Shown here in pieces: positions 1 through 8,819 of a stretch of 32,949 nt of DNA. This DNA comes from an uncultured Lachnospiraceae bacterium (GTDB lineage Bacteria > Bacillota > Clostridia > Lachnospirales > Lachnospiraceae). Made by a program: the position numbers and the translations under genes. A model generated the notes under the pieces. It saw only the letters and a list, made by a program, of their open reading frames with translations, searched no databases and was not told where the DNA came from. The stretch covers positions 1-32,949 of the forward strand of contig CACXCJ010000013.1 in assembly GCA_902766175.1 (NCBI GenBank), given 5' to 3'. Position 1 is the stretch's first letter, and each line of letters begins with the position of its first letter.

Positions 1-527
1 AGCCGGACGACAGGAACTATGCGCCTCTGAACGTATACGGCCGGAGCAAACTGGACGGGGAGCTGGCGGTTGCCTCGACAATGGAGAAGTATTTCATCGT
101 CCGGATTGCCTGGGTGTTCGGGCTGAGCGGAAAGAACTTCATCAAGACGATGGTGAACGTGGGACGGACGCACGACACGGTGCGGGTCGTGAACGACCAG
201 ATCGGGACGCCGACCTACACGAGAGATCTCGCGCGTCTTCTGGTTGACATGATCCTTACGGACAAGTACGGCTACTATCACGCGACGAATGAGGGCGGCT
301 ATATCTCCTGGTACGATTTCACGAACGAGATTTACCGGGATGCCGGGTACACGACGAAGGTGCTTCCGGTCACGACCGCGGAGTACGGTCTGTCGAAGGC
401 GGCGCGGCCGTTCAACAGCCGGCTCGACAAGTCAAAGCTCGTGAGGAACGGCTTTACGCCGCTTCCGGACTGGAAGGACGCGGTGGCACGCTACGTCGCG
501 CTTCTCAGGGAGAACGGAGAGATCTGA
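1..527 (+). CDS. rfbD: dTDP-4-dehydrorhamnose reductase, 3' part (start lies outside the window)
   Basis: The reading frame is open from base 3 and ends with TGA at 525-527, so the 5' end is cut by the window edge. The visible part contains NVYGRSKLDGE, the Tyr-x3-Lys catalytic pair of extended short-chain dehydrogenases and the typical RfbD context, followed by RIAWVFG and the C-terminal sugar-binding region (NDQIGTPTYTRDLA, then HATNEGGYISWYDF). The family performs the last step of dTDP-L-rhamnose synthesis, NAD(P)H reduction of dTDP-4-dehydro-L-rhamnose in the cytoplasm. The stop overlaps the start of the next gene by one base (TGATG), so the two are probably cotranscribed. This implies that L-rhamnose is a building block of the glycan made by the following genes. 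The first internal ATG at 81 is not the real start because the catalytic motif lies upstream of it. Confidence 0.93.
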   Translation, partial: PDDRNYAPLNVYGRSKLDGELAVASTMEKYFIVRIAWVFGLSGKNFIKTMVNVGRTHDTVRVVNDQIGTPTYTRDLARLLVDMILTDKYGYYHATNEGGYISWYDFTNEIYRDAGYTTKVLPVTTAEYGLSKAARPFNSRLDKSKLVRNGFTPLPDWKDAVARYVALLRENGEI

Positions 528-1882
528 TGGGACGCTATTTCGGAACAGACGGCTTCCGCGGGGAGGCAAATCTTGACCTCACGCCGCGGCATGCCTTTCT
601 CGTGGGACGCTTTCTCGGCTGGTACTTCGGGCAGAACCCGAAGGGGGAGCGCTGCCGGGTCGCGATCGGAAAGGACACGCGCCGCTCGAGCTACATGCTG
701 GAGGTTGCGCTCTCCGCGGGGCTCACGTCGAGCGGGGCGGATGTATATCTCCTGCACGTGACACCGACACCGAGCGTCTCGTACGTCGTGCGCACGGAGG
801 ACTTTGACTGCGGCATCATGATCAGCGCGAGCCACAACCCGTTCTACGACAACGGGATCAAGCTGATCAACGGGAACGGCGAAAAGATGGAGGAGTCGGT
901 CATCGAAAAGGTGGAGGACTGGATCGACGGAACTCCGGCCACGCTCCCGAGCGCGTCCCGCGGGGAGATCGGCAGGACGACAGACTACGCGGCGGGCAGA
1001 AACCGCTACATCGGACATCTCATCTCGCTCGCGACGAGATCCTTCAAGAACAGGAGGATCGCGCTGGACTGTGCGAACGGCTCCGCCTCCTCGATCGCAA
1101 AGAATGTCTTCGACGCGCTCGGCGCGGACACCGTGGTGATCCACGACACGCCGAACGGGACGAACATCAACGCGGACTGCGGCTCCACACACATCGAGGG
1201 GCTCCGGGAGACGGTCCGGAAGGAGCACTGCGACGCGGGATTTGCGTTCGACGGGGACGCGGACCGCTGCATTGCCGTGGACGAGAAGGGCAGTGTCGTG
1301 AACGGCGACCTGATTCTCTATCTCTGCGGGAAGTACATGAAGCAGTGCGGGGAGCTCCGGAACAACACGGTCGTCACGACCGTGATGTCGAATTTCGGGC
1401 TCTACAAGGCATTTGACCGCGCCGGCATCGGCTACGTGAAGACGCAGGTGGGAGACAAGTATGTCTACGAGAATATGGTGAAGAACGGCAACTGTCTCGG
1501 CGGAGAGCAGTCCGGGCACATCATTTTCTCGAAGTACGAGACGACCGGGGACGGGATGGTCACCGCCCTGAAGGTGATGGAGGTGCTGATGGAGACAAAG
1601 CAGCCGCTTTCCCGTCTCACCTCCGAGGTCGAGATCCACCCGCAGATCCTGAAAAACGTGCGCGTCGCCGACAAGGAGCGCGCGCTCGGAAACGAGGCCG
1701 TGAAGAGAGCCGCGGCGGAGGCGGAGAAGCGTCTCGGGGGAGACGGCCGGATTCTGCTCCGCGCGAGCGGAACGGAGCCTCTGGTCCGTGTCATGGCGGA
1801 GGCCTCGACGGACCGACTATGCGAGGCGTGTGTGGATCAGATCATTGAGGCGATGAGGCGGGAAAACCTCGTGCTGGAGTGA
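527..1882 (+). CDS. glmM: phosphoglucosamine mutase (GlmM-type phosphohexomutase)
   Basis: A 451-residue protein, normal length for GlmM, starting MGRYFGTDGFRG as the family does. The phosphoserine loop SASHNP places the catalytic serine at residue 102. The metal-binding loop DGDADR is at 242-247, the sugar-specificity loop GGEQSGH follows in domain 3, and the phosphate-binding loop RASGTEPLVRVM is near the C-terminus. GlmM converts glucosamine-6-phosphate to glucosamine-1-phosphate for UDP-GlcNAc synthesis; related enzymes act on mannose or glucose phosphates, so the substrate is inferred from motif similarity. It overlaps rfbD by one base and opens a glycan locus, which would fit supply of an activated sugar for the polymer as well as for peptidoglycan. 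All catalytic loops are intact. Confidence 0.9.
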   Translation: MGRYFGTDGFRGEANLDLTPRHAFLVGRFLGWYFGQNPKGERCRVAIGKDTRRSSYMLEVALSAGLTSSGADVYLLHVTPTPSVSYVVRTEDFDCGIMISASHNPFYDNGIKLINGNGEKMEESVIEKVEDWIDGTPATLPSASRGEIGRTTDYAAGRNRYIGHLISLATRSFKNRRIALDCANGSASSIAKNVFDALGADTVVIHDTPNGTNINADCGSTHIEGLRETVRKEHCDAGFAFDGDADRCIAVDEKGSVVNGDLILYLCGKYMKQCGELRNNTVVTTVMSNFGLYKAFDRAGIGYVKTQVGDKYVYENMVKNGNCLGGEQSGHIIFSKYETTGDGMVTALKVMEVLMETKQPLSRLTSEVEIHPQILKNVRVADKERALGNEAVKRAAAEAEKRLGGDGRILLRASGTEPLVRVMAEASTDRLCEACVDQIIEAMRRENLVLE

Positions 1883-1956
1883 CAGAAAAGAAGCGGGCGG
1901 ACCGCGCATGACGCGGATCGCGCCGCAGCGCATCGCATAGAAAAGGAGAGTTCAGT

Positions 1957-3630
1957 ATGTATCACATAGAGAGATATAAGAGAAACCCTGTGGTCAATTT
2001 CCCCGAGCGCACATGGCCGGACAAGCAGATCGAGAAGGCCCCGGTCTGGTGCTCCGTGGACCTTCGGGACGGAAACCAGGCTCTGGTCGAGCCGATGGTC
2101 GTCGAGGAGAAGATGGAGATGTTCCAGGAGCTCCTGAAGCTCGGCTTCAAGGAGATCGAGATCGGCTTCCCGGCCGCCTCGCAGATTGAATTTGACTTTC
2201 TCCGCCAGTTAGCGGAGAGAAGGCTCATCCCGCAGGACGTCCACGTGCAGGTTCTCTCCCAGTGCAGGGAGCACCTGATCCGCCGCTCCTTCGAGGCGAT
2301 CGAGGGAATTGCGAGTCCCATCATGCACATCTACAACTCCACGAACACGCTGCAGCGCGATGTCGTGTTCCACGCCTCGAAGGAGGAGGTGAAGCAGATT
2401 GCGGTGGACGGCGTGAAGATGGTGAAGCAGTGCATGAAGGAGTTCCACCGCGATGACATCATCCTCGAGTACTCCCCGGAGAGCTTCATGGGAACGGAGC
2501 TCGACTACGCGCTGGAGGTCTGTGAGGCCGTGATCGCGGAGTGGGGCATGGCGAGTCCGGAGCACAAGGTGATCATCAACCTTCCGCTCACGGTCGAGAT
2601 GAATACGCCGAATGTCTACGCGGACCAGGTCGAGTGGATGGTCCGGCACTTCAAGGAGCGCGACTCGATCACGGTCAGCATTCACCCGCACAATGACCGC
2701 GGAACCGGTGTCGCGGCGACGGAGCTCGCACTTCTCGCGGGCGCGGACCGCGTCGAGGGGACGCTTTTCGGGAACGGGGAGCGGACCGGAAATGTCGATA
2801 TCCTGACGGTCGCGTACAACATGTACTCCCAGGGCATTGAGCCGAACCTGAATCTCTCCAATGAGCGCGAGATCGCCGAGGTGTATGAGCGGTGCACGAA
2901 GATGAAGATCCCGCCGCGCCACCCCTACGCCGGCGAGCTGGTCTTCACAGCGTTCTCCGGGTCCCATCAGGACGCGATCAACAAGGGCATGCAGGCCATG
3001 CGCGAGCGGAACAATCCGTACTGGGAGGTCCCGTACCTGCCGATCGACCCGAGCGATATCGGCCGCCAGTACCAGCCGGTGGTCCGCATCAATTCGCAGT
3101 CCGGGAAGGGCGGCGTCGCGTTCATCATGGACACGTTCTACGGCTTCCATCTGCCGAAGGGCATGCACAAGGAGTTCGCAGACGTGATTCAGGCGATTTC
3201 CGAGAAGCAGGGCGAGGTCGCGCCGGAGCAGATCTTCGCGGAGTTCAAGAAGGGCTACATCGACCGGAAGGAGCCGATTCACTTCCGGAAGTGCCAGATC
3301 ACGGATACCGAGCTCGAGGACGGAAGCTTCGCGACGCTCGCAAAGTGCACCTACACGAACCACGGCGTCGAGAAGTATTTCGAGGGCGTCGGAAACGGCC
3401 CGATTGATGCGGTGCAGCACGGCCTTGAGGAGGAGCTGAAGATCCAGATCAAGGTCCTCGATTACTCCGAGCACGCGCTCCGCGAGGGCTCGAATGCGCA
3501 GGCTGCCTCCTACATCCACGTGCTGGACGTCGCGAGCGGCCGGACGACCTACGGCGTCGGCATCTCGAGCAATATCACGAGGGCTTCGCTCCGCGGTATT
3601 TTCTCGGCGGTGAACCGGCTGTTCTACTGA
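1957..3630 (+). CDS. leuA: 2-isopropylmalate synthase
   Basis: A 557-residue protein, the long LeuA type found in actinobacteria and many clostridia. It condenses acetyl-CoA with 2-oxoisovalerate, the first committed step of leucine synthesis. The N-terminal TIM barrel shows the DLRDGNQAL active-site motif (about residues 37-45), HPHNDRGTG with the metal-binding histidines (about 243-251) and the GNGERTGNVD loop (about 272-281). The last 130 or so residues form the LeuA regulatory domain that senses leucine. The start is fixed by AAGGAGAG at 1943-1950, six bases before the ATG. It sits between glmM (74-base gap) and a glycosyltransferase, an unrelated pathway inside a glycan locus. I see no leader peptide, T-box or attenuator in the 74 bases upstream, so control is probably allosteric or from a distant promoter. 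Confidence 0.95.
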   Translation: MYHIERYKRNPVVNFPERTWPDKQIEKAPVWCSVDLRDGNQALVEPMVVEEKMEMFQELLKLGFKEIEIGFPAASQIEFDFLRQLAERRLIPQDVHVQVLSQCREHLIRRSFEAIEGIASPIMHIYNSTNTLQRDVVFHASKEEVKQIAVDGVKMVKQCMKEFHRDDIILEYSPESFMGTELDYALEVCEAVIAEWGMASPEHKVIINLPLTVEMNTPNVYADQVEWMVRHFKERDSITVSIHPHNDRGTGVAATELALLAGADRVEGTLFGNGERTGNVDILTVAYNMYSQGIEPNLNLSNEREIAEVYERCTKMKIPPRHPYAGELVFTAFSGSHQDAINKGMQAMRERNNPYWEVPYLPIDPSDIGRQYQPVVRINSQSGKGGVAFIMDTFYGFHLPKGMHKEFADVIQAISEKQGEVAPEQIFAEFKKGYIDRKEPIHFRKCQITDTELEDGSFATLAKCTYTNHGVEKYFEGVGNGPIDAVQHGLEEELKIQIKVLDYSEHALREGSNAQAASYIHVLDVASGRTTYGVGISSNITRASLRGIFSAVNRLFY

Positions 3631-3705
3631 GACAGGCACAGGCGGAAAAAGGTGCTGCGCGGATGCGCGCGGCTCTTCGGAAAGTCATGAAGCAGGAGGT
3701 GCCGC

Positions 3706-4743
3706 ATGGATGTGGTCTACGTGTCAAACGAAGCGTATGCGCGGCACCTCTGCGTCTCCCTGTGTTCGCTGTGTGACAGCAATCAGGATGAGGACGCCCT
3801 GCGCTTCTATGTCATTTCGACCGGGATCAGCCCCGGTTCGGAGGAAAAAATCCGGGAGACGGCGGCTTCCTTTGACCGGGAAGTCCGCTTTCTCCCGTTT
3901 TCTGATTTAAGGGAGCGCCTCGGCGCGGCGGACACCGGCCCCTTCGACGTGAGCACGATGGGGCGCCTGTTTTTAGGGGAGATACTGCCGGAGGAACTCA
4001 CGCGGGTTCTCTACCTCGACTGTGACACGGTGGTCCTCAGGCCGCTGCACAGGCTCTGGCGCACCGGCCTTAAGGGGTGCGTGCTCGGCGCCGTCGAGGA
4101 GCCGACGATCTACCCCGAGGTCCGGGAGTACCTGGACCTCGCGGCGAATGAGCCGTACTTCAACGCGGGCGTCCTCCTGATCGATCTTGGAAAGTGGCGC
4201 GCAGACAATGTGCAGAGCCGGGTGCTGGAGTACTATAAGAGGATCGGGAGCCGCGCGCTCTTTAACGATCAGGACGCGCTGAACGGCCTCCTCCGCGGGA
4301 GAATCCGGGAGCTTCTGCCGAAGTGGAACTTCTTCACAAACTACCGCTATTTCCGCTACAGCACGCTTGTGGAGCGGAGCCCGTCCTACAGCCTCATTCC
4401 CCGGGAGAGCTTCTGCGCCGCGAAACGCCATCCGGCGGTGGTGCACTACGCGGGGGATGAGCGGCCCTGGAGGGCCGGCGCGCGTAACCCGTACGGCGCC
4501 GCGTACGAGCGCTATCTCGAGATGACGCCGTGGGCCGGGACGCCGAAGGAAAAGGGGTACGAGCGGGAAATGTTCCTCTATCACGGCATGAATCTCTGCA
4601 CGGCCCTGTTTCCGGGACTCCGGGAGGCGGCGGGCTCCCGGTATGTGCAGAAGCTCATCCGAGAGAGAGCGGAGCGGGCGGAGGGCGCAGAAGGCACGGG
4701 GAATGCAGCGGGTGCGGGATGCGCGGAGAGGGGAGACGCATGA
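3706..4743 (+). CDS. glycosyltransferase family 8 protein
   Basis: A 345-residue cytoplasmic GT-A enzyme of family GT8, a retaining class that usually transfers glucose or galactose from UDP-sugars. MDVVYVSNEAYARHLCVSL is the family N-terminus. LYLDCDTVVLRPL carries the DxD metal site (D105-x-D107), YFNAGVLLID is at 151-160, and FNDQDALN is near 187. A late HYAG histidine motif (PAVVHYAGDERPW) completes the donor site. AGGAGG at 3694-3699 supports the start. The last 25 or so residues are a low-complexity Arg/Glu/Ala/Gly tail (RAERAEGAEGTGNAAGAG) beyond the catalytic fold. The stop overlaps the next start (ATGA), so the two glycosyltransferases are translationally coupled. The acceptor and exact sugar cannot be read from sequence. 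Confidence 0.9.
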   Translation: MDVVYVSNEAYARHLCVSLCSLCDSNQDEDALRFYVISTGISPGSEEKIRETAASFDREVRFLPFSDLRERLGAADTGPFDVSTMGRLFLGEILPEELTRVLYLDCDTVVLRPLHRLWRTGLKGCVLGAVEEPTIYPEVREYLDLAANEPYFNAGVLLIDLGKWRADNVQSRVLEYYKRIGSRALFNDQDALNGLLRGRIRELLPKWNFFTNYRYFRYSTLVERSPSYSLIPRESFCAAKRHPAVVHYAGDERPWRAGARNPYGAAYERYLEMTPWAGTPKEKGYEREMFLYHGMNLCTALFPGLREAAGSRYVQKLIRERAERAEGAEGTGNAAGAGCAERGDA

Positions 4744-5639
4744 AGAATGCCTGCGTGATTGTAAATTATAATGACGCGGACACGACACTCTCGCAGATCC
4801 GCCGGATCCGGACCTTCCGAAATATCGACGCAGTGGTGGTCGTGGACAACTGCTCGACGGATGATTCCGTTCCGCGCCTGAAGGACGCAGTCTCCGGGAA
4901 TCTCTTTCTCGTGGTGTCGGAAAGAAACGGCGGCTACGGCGCGGGAAATAACCTGGGTGTCCGCTATGCCTCCGAGATTCTCCGGGCGGAGCACGTTCTC
5001 ATTGCGAACCCGGACGCCGTCTTCACGGACCGCGCCGCGGGCGCGCTGAGCCGCTTTCTGGACCGGCATCCGCGGGTGGCGGTGGCAGCGCCGGTGCAGG
5101 TGAATCCGGCGCTTTCCGCGCGGGCAAACATCCCGGGCACCCGGGAAAATGTTCTCGCCGCTCCCCCTGCGATGCCGCTCCGCCCCTGGCTTTATGACCT
5201 TCTGGAATCCGGGCCCGTGAGCCGGCGGATCTTCACAAGGCTCCTGCATTATCCGTGTTCCTTCTATGAGGGGCGCCGCGCGGTCCGGGTGGACTGTGTG
5301 CCCGGCTCGCTTCTCATGGTTGACACCGGGAAATTTCTCGAGGCGGGCGGGTATGACGAGAAGGTCTTTCTCTACGGGGAGGAGTACGTGCTCGGGCAGG
5401 AGATGAGGCTCTGCGGGTATGAGACGGCGCTTCTTCTGACGGAGACCTATGAGCACCGCCACGCGGTGAGCATCCGGAAGTCCGTGGAGAGCAGCCTTGC
5501 GCGGCAGAAGCTCCGCGAAAGGGCGGCGCTTCAGTACTATGCGCACTGGCTCGGCGCATCGGATGCGGCGCTTTTCTTCACGCGGCTCTTCTTTTCTGCC
5601 GTGAATTTTGAGGTGCGGCTTTTCGGAGGCCGCCTGTGA
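4740..5639 (+). CDS. glycosyltransferase family 2 protein (rhamnosyltransferase-like)
   Basis: The frame is open further upstream, but the ATG at 4740 overlaps the previous TGA (ATGA) and begins the GT2 fold directly (MKNACVIVNYNDAD), giving 299 residues. Upstream codons in this frame only mirror the GT8 gene. The nucleotide-binding Asp lies in VVVVDNCSTDDS. NGGYGAGNNLG is typical of the WcaE/RfbF-like GT2 subgroup, IANPDAVF replaces the classical DxD, and VPGSLLMVDT followed by GGYDEKVFLYGEE holds the likely catalytic acidic pair. The C-terminal 40 residues are hydrophobic and amphipathic, probably for membrane association. Members of this subgroup often transfer rhamnose from dTDP-rhamnose, which agrees with rfbD upstream; the donor remains an inference. 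Confidence 0.88.
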   Translation: MKNACVIVNYNDADTTLSQIRRIRTFRNIDAVVVVDNCSTDDSVPRLKDAVSGNLFLVVSERNGGYGAGNNLGVRYASEILRAEHVLIANPDAVFTDRAAGALSRFLDRHPRVAVAAPVQVNPALSARANIPGTRENVLAAPPAMPLRPWLYDLLESGPVSRRIFTRLLHYPCSFYEGRRAVRVDCVPGSLLMVDTGKFLEAGGYDEKVFLYGEEYVLGQEMRLCGYETALLLTETYEHRHAVSIRKSVESSLARQKLRERAALQYYAHWLGASDAALFFTRLFFSAVNFEVRLFGGRL

Positions 5640-6937
5640 GCGCCTGGGTCCGTCTTCTCCTCGGGGGAGACAGGCGGATCGGGGAGCGGAATGTCTGGTG
5701 GAACATCGCAGGGAGCGGGATCTACGCGCTCACGAGCATGCTTCTCGGCGCGCTCGTCACGCGCGTCCTGGGGGCGGATTCCGGCGGAATCTTTTTCTTC
5801 GCGTTTTCGACGTTCGGCCAGCAGATGTTTATCGCGGCCTACTTCGGCATGAGGCCGCTCCAGATCACCGATGCCGCCGGACAGGAGACCTTCGGGGAGT
5901 ACCGCCGCTTCCGGTACTTCACCTGCGCGGCCGCGCTCCTTCTCTCCTTCGGCTACGCGGCCTTCATGCGGGGGACGGCGGAGGCAAAGACGGTTCTTTT
6001 GTGGATGGCGCTCTACAAGGTCCTGGACGGATTTGCCGACTGCTTTGAGTCCGAGTTTCAGCGTCAGGGGCGCCTCTACCTCGCGGGAAAGAGCATCGCG
6101 TTCCGGACGCTGATTTCCGTCCTGCTCTTTACGGCGGTGCTTCTTTTCAGCCGGAACCTGACGGCCGCCTGCGTCGCTTCCGTCCTGGGACTCGCTCTTT
6201 CCGTTCTTCTGTTCTGCAGGCTTCCGATCAGGGCCTTCCCTGACGTCCGGTATGAGGTGCGGCCCGGGAAGATGGCGGATCTGTTCCGGAGGAGCGGCTG
6301 GCTCTTTCTCTCCGCGTTTCTGGATCTCTATATCTTCGCCGCCTCGAAGTACGCGGTGAATCGGTTCATGACGAGCGCGGACAACAGCTACTACACGACG
6401 ATCTTCATCCCGACGTCCGTCATCAACCTCATGGCGAATTTCGTGATCCGCCCGGTCCTGACCGGCCTCTCCGAGAAGCGGGAGAGGGGGGAGAAGCGGG
6501 CGTTTCTCCTCACGGCAGCGAGAATCGGAGCGCTGATCGCCGCGCTCACTGCGCTCGGAATGGCGGCGGCGTACCTGATCGGGATTCCGGTGCTCTCTCT
6601 TCTTGTGGGGAGCGAGGCCGGGGCAGCGCTTCTGCCCTACCGCGGCGCGCTTGTCACCGTGATTCTCGGCGGAGGGTTTTACGCGCTTTTAAACCTGCTG
6701 TATTATATTCTGGTGATCCTCGAGGGGCAGCGGATCATCTTTGCGGTCTATCTCGCTGTGACGGCGGCCGCGTGGCTCCTCTCGAACGCGCTTGTCAGGC
6801 GATGCGGCATTGACGGGGCGGCGTTCTCCTATCTTGTGGAGATGGTGATTCTCACGGTGCTTTTTGCCGCGGCCGCGGCGGTGCGGATCCGGACGGACGG
6901 GAAGCTGAACCGCGTCCGGGAGGCGGAGGCGGATTGA
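5636..6937 (+). CDS. Wzx-like polysaccharide flippase (MOP superfamily)
   Basis: A 433-residue polytopic membrane protein with roughly 12 hydrophobic segments spread over its length. It begins with a GTG overlapping the previous stop (GTGA). The N-terminal pattern (NVWWNIAGSGIYALTSMLLGALVTRVLGADSGGIFFFAFST) is typical of MATE/MOP lipid-linked oligosaccharide flippases: an Asn-Trp entry, a small-residue-rich TM1, then VTRVLGA...G. These proteins turn undecaprenyl-diphosphate-linked repeat units across the cytoplasmic membrane. The locus also encodes an ABC exporter at 11136-13458, so either two polymers are built or the flippase handles a side unit. No Wzy polymerase is recognised here with confidence. 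The function rests on general fold features, not a specific motif. Confidence 0.8.
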   Translation: MSAWVRLLLGGDRRIGERNVWWNIAGSGIYALTSMLLGALVTRVLGADSGGIFFFAFSTFGQQMFIAAYFGMRPLQITDAAGQETFGEYRRFRYFTCAAALLLSFGYAAFMRGTAEAKTVLLWMALYKVLDGFADCFESEFQRQGRLYLAGKSIAFRTLISVLLFTAVLLFSRNLTAACVASVLGLALSVLLFCRLPIRAFPDVRYEVRPGKMADLFRRSGWLFLSAFLDLYIFAASKYAVNRFMTSADNSYYTTIFIPTSVINLMANFVIRPVLTGLSEKRERGEKRAFLLTAARIGALIAALTALGMAAAYLIGIPVLSLLVGSEAGAALLPYRGALVTVILGGGFYALLNLLYYILVILEGQRIIFAVYLAVTAAAWLLSNALVRRCGIDGAAFSYLVEMVILTVLFAAAAAVRIRTDGKLNRVREAEAD

Positions 6938-7060
6938 AAACCGGTGAGACAGGGCGCGCGGCGGGCGCAGACGAAGGATGCGCGGATGGGGTCCGGGCGG
7001 CGCGCAGCCTCAGGGGCGGAGAGACCGCCCGCGCGGATCAATGGGGGGAAAACGTAAAGT

Positions 7061-8014
7061 ATGGAACGGAACGAGATGCGGGCGGACGTCATCATCCCCG
7101 TGTACAGGCCGGATGAGAAATTTTTTCTGCTGATTTCGCGGCTCCTGAGGCAGAGCGTGCGGCCGGGGAAAATTATTCTCATGAACACGGAGCGGGAGCT
7201 CTGGGATGCGTCAGGGGCGGAGGAGCGGCTCGAAGAGCTCGAGGCCGCAAAGCTCTGTGAAATTCACCACGTGACGAAGCGGGAGTTTAACCACGGCCGG
7301 ACGAGAAACGAGGGCGTCTCGTTCTCGCGGGCGCCGTACTTCCTCATGATGACGCAGGACGCGGTGCCGGTGAATGATCTGCTGATCGAGCATCTTCTCG
7401 CCCCGATCGGGGAGGAGGTTTCGGAGACCTATGCGAGGCAGCTTCCCGCGCGGGACGCCGACCCGATCGAAAGGTTCACCCGCTACTTCAATTACCCGCC
7501 GGAGAGCAGCGTGAAGAGCATTGCGGATCTGAGGCGGCTGGGGATCAAGACCTACTTTGCGTCGAATGTCTGTGCGGCCTATGACAGACGGGTGTTTGAT
7601 GCGCTCGGCGGCTTCACGGACAGGACCATTTTCAACGAGGACATGCTCTACGCGGCGTCGCTCCTGAAATCCGGCAGGAAGATCGCCTACATCGCGGAGG
7701 CGATGGTGCGGCATTCGCACGCATACAGCCTGCCGCAGCAGTTTCACAGAAACTTTGATCTCGCGGTCTCGCAGGCGGATCACCCGGAGGTCTTCGGGGG
7801 GATCCGGAGCGAGTCAGAGGGTCTGAGGCTCATACGCCGGATGGCGCGCTGGCTCATCCGGACCGGAAACGCGTCCTACCTGCCGCAGCTTTTTGCCTCC
7901 TCCGCGGCAAAATATGCGGGCTACCTGCTCGGGAAGCACTACCGGGCGCTCCCCGCGGCACTCGTAAAGCGGTGCAGCATGAACAGAAGCTACTGGGAGA
8001 ACGCGCATGAATGA
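7061..8014 (+). CDS. glycosyltransferase family 2 protein (rhamnosyltransferase type)
   Basis: A 317-residue GT2 enzyme. RADVIIPVYRPDEKFFLLISRL opens the fold, and EFNHGRTRNEGVSFSRAPYFLMMTQDAVP is the characteristic rhamnosyltransferase block, with TQDAVP in the DxD position (about residues 103-108). YFASNVCAAYDRRVFDALGGF and FNEDMLYAASLLKSG (Glu-Asp pair) form the acceptor and catalytic region. HSHAYSLPQQFHRNFD is also shared by WsaF/RfbN-like enzymes. The last 60 residues are basic and amphipathic, suggesting peripheral membrane binding. The start has a G-rich ribosome-binding site (GGGGG near 7042); an internal ATG at 7076 is possible. It follows a 123-base gap after the flippase and overlaps the next gene by 8 bases. 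dTDP-rhamnose as donor is inferred from family and from rfbD. Confidence 0.88.
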   Translation: MERNEMRADVIIPVYRPDEKFFLLISRLLRQSVRPGKIILMNTERELWDASGAEERLEELEAAKLCEIHHVTKREFNHGRTRNEGVSFSRAPYFLMMTQDAVPVNDLLIEHLLAPIGEEVSETYARQLPARDADPIERFTRYFNYPPESSVKSIADLRRLGIKTYFASNVCAAYDRRVFDALGGFTDRTIFNEDMLYAASLLKSGRKIAYIAEAMVRHSHAYSLPQQFHRNFDLAVSQADHPEVFGGIRSESEGLRLIRRMARWLIRTGNASYLPQLFASSAAKYAGYLLGKHYRALPAALVKRCSMNRSYWENAHE

Positions 8015-8699
8015 CATTCTGGTGATCATTCCCGCCTACAACGAGGAGAAGAACATAGGCCGCGTGGCGGAGAAGCTGGTGCGCGGTTACCCGGAGCTGG
8101 ACTACGTGATCGTGAATGACGGCTCGGAGGACAGGACCGCCGAGATCTGTGAGGAGGCGGGATACCGGATCCTGAACCTCCCGGTGAACCTGGGGCTCGC
8201 CGGCGCCTTCCGGGCGGGCATGCGGTATGCAGACCGGAAGGGCTACCGCTATGCGGTGCAGTTTGACGGAGACGGACAGCATCGTCCGGAGTACATCCTG
8301 CCGATGCAGAGGAAGATGGACGAGGGATATGACATCGTGATCGCCTCCCGCTTCGTCACGGAGCGGAAGCCGCACACCGCGCGGATGCTCGGAAGCCGCC
8401 TCATCTCTGCGGCGATCCGGTTTTCCTCGGGCGTGCGCATCAGCGATCCGACGAGCGGCATGCGCATGTATAACCGCCGGATGATCTGCATGTTCGCCCG
8501 GCACATCAACTACCCGCCGGAGCCGGACACCATCTCCTGGCTTGCGAAAAACGGCGCGAAAATCGCGGAGATTCAGGCGGAGATGGACCTTCGGACCGCC
8601 GGCAGAAGCTACCTCACGCCGATGAATGCGGTGCGCTACATGACCCGGACGCTGGTGTCCATTCTCTTCATCCAGTCGTTCCGGATCCGTGGGAAGTAA
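8007..8699 (+). CDS. polyprenyl-phosphate glycosyltransferase, GT2 (DPM1/UppS-glycosyl type)
   Basis: A 230-residue GT2 of the dolichyl/undecaprenyl-phosphate sugar synthase group. LVIIPAYNEEKNIGRV starts the fold, YVIVNDGSEDRT binds the nucleotide, QFDGDGQHRPEYI contains the DGD metal site (about residues 87-89), and SDPTSGMRMYNRRM is the acceptor loop. There are no C-terminal transmembrane helices, unlike the GtrB-like gene at 27011. The next gene encodes a DUF2304 membrane protein, a pairing often seen in gram-positive genomes where the small membrane protein presumably anchors or assists the transferase. The product would be a lipid-linked single sugar used by membrane GT-C enzymes, plausibly the DUF2142 protein that follows. 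The sugar is unknown. Confidence 0.88.
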   Translation: MNDILVIIPAYNEEKNIGRVAEKLVRGYPELDYVIVNDGSEDRTAEICEEAGYRILNLPVNLGLAGAFRAGMRYADRKGYRYAVQFDGDGQHRPEYILPMQRKMDEGYDIVIASRFVTERKPHTARMLGSRLISAAIRFSSGVRISDPTSGMRMYNRRMICMFARHINYPPEPDTISWLAKNGAKIAEIQAEMDLRTAGRSYLTPMNAVRYMTRTLVSILFIQSFRIRGK

Positions 8700-8747
8700 A
8701 CTGTCCGGGAGGAGAGAAGAGTTCTGCGGCAGCGGGCCGGGAAGAGA

Positions 8748-8810
8748 CAGCCGCAGGCCAGTGAAGGGCAGCCGCATGCCAGTGAAGGGCAGCCGCAGGC
8801 CGGAAAAGGG
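8748..8810 (+). repeat. three tandem 21-bp repeats in the spacer before the DUF2304 gene
   Basis: Three head-to-tail units (8748-8768, 8769-8789, 8790-8810) each begin CAGCCGCAKGCC. The first two continue AGTGAAGGG with one internal difference (G/T); the third has GGAAAAGGG. The last unit contributes the purine-rich stretch just before the ATG at 8820, so the array end supplies or replaces the ribosome-binding site. The 21-bp period matches arrays inside coding sequence at 13479 and 31932. Confidence 0.85.
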
Positions 8811-8819
8811 GGGAAAAGT

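Noticed and set aside
1883..1956. Possible leucine attenuator or T-box before leuA.
   Set aside because: The spacer is only 74 bases, has no Leu-codon run, no T-box sequence and no terminator hairpin.
4530..4739. Upstream extension of the GT2 at 4740.
   Set aside because: It lies inside the GT8 gene in another frame; the ATGA overlap at 4740 gives a product that starts exactly at the GT2 fold.
8748..8810. Repeat array considered as a CRISPR.
   Set aside because: The units are head to tail with no spacers and no cas gene is present.
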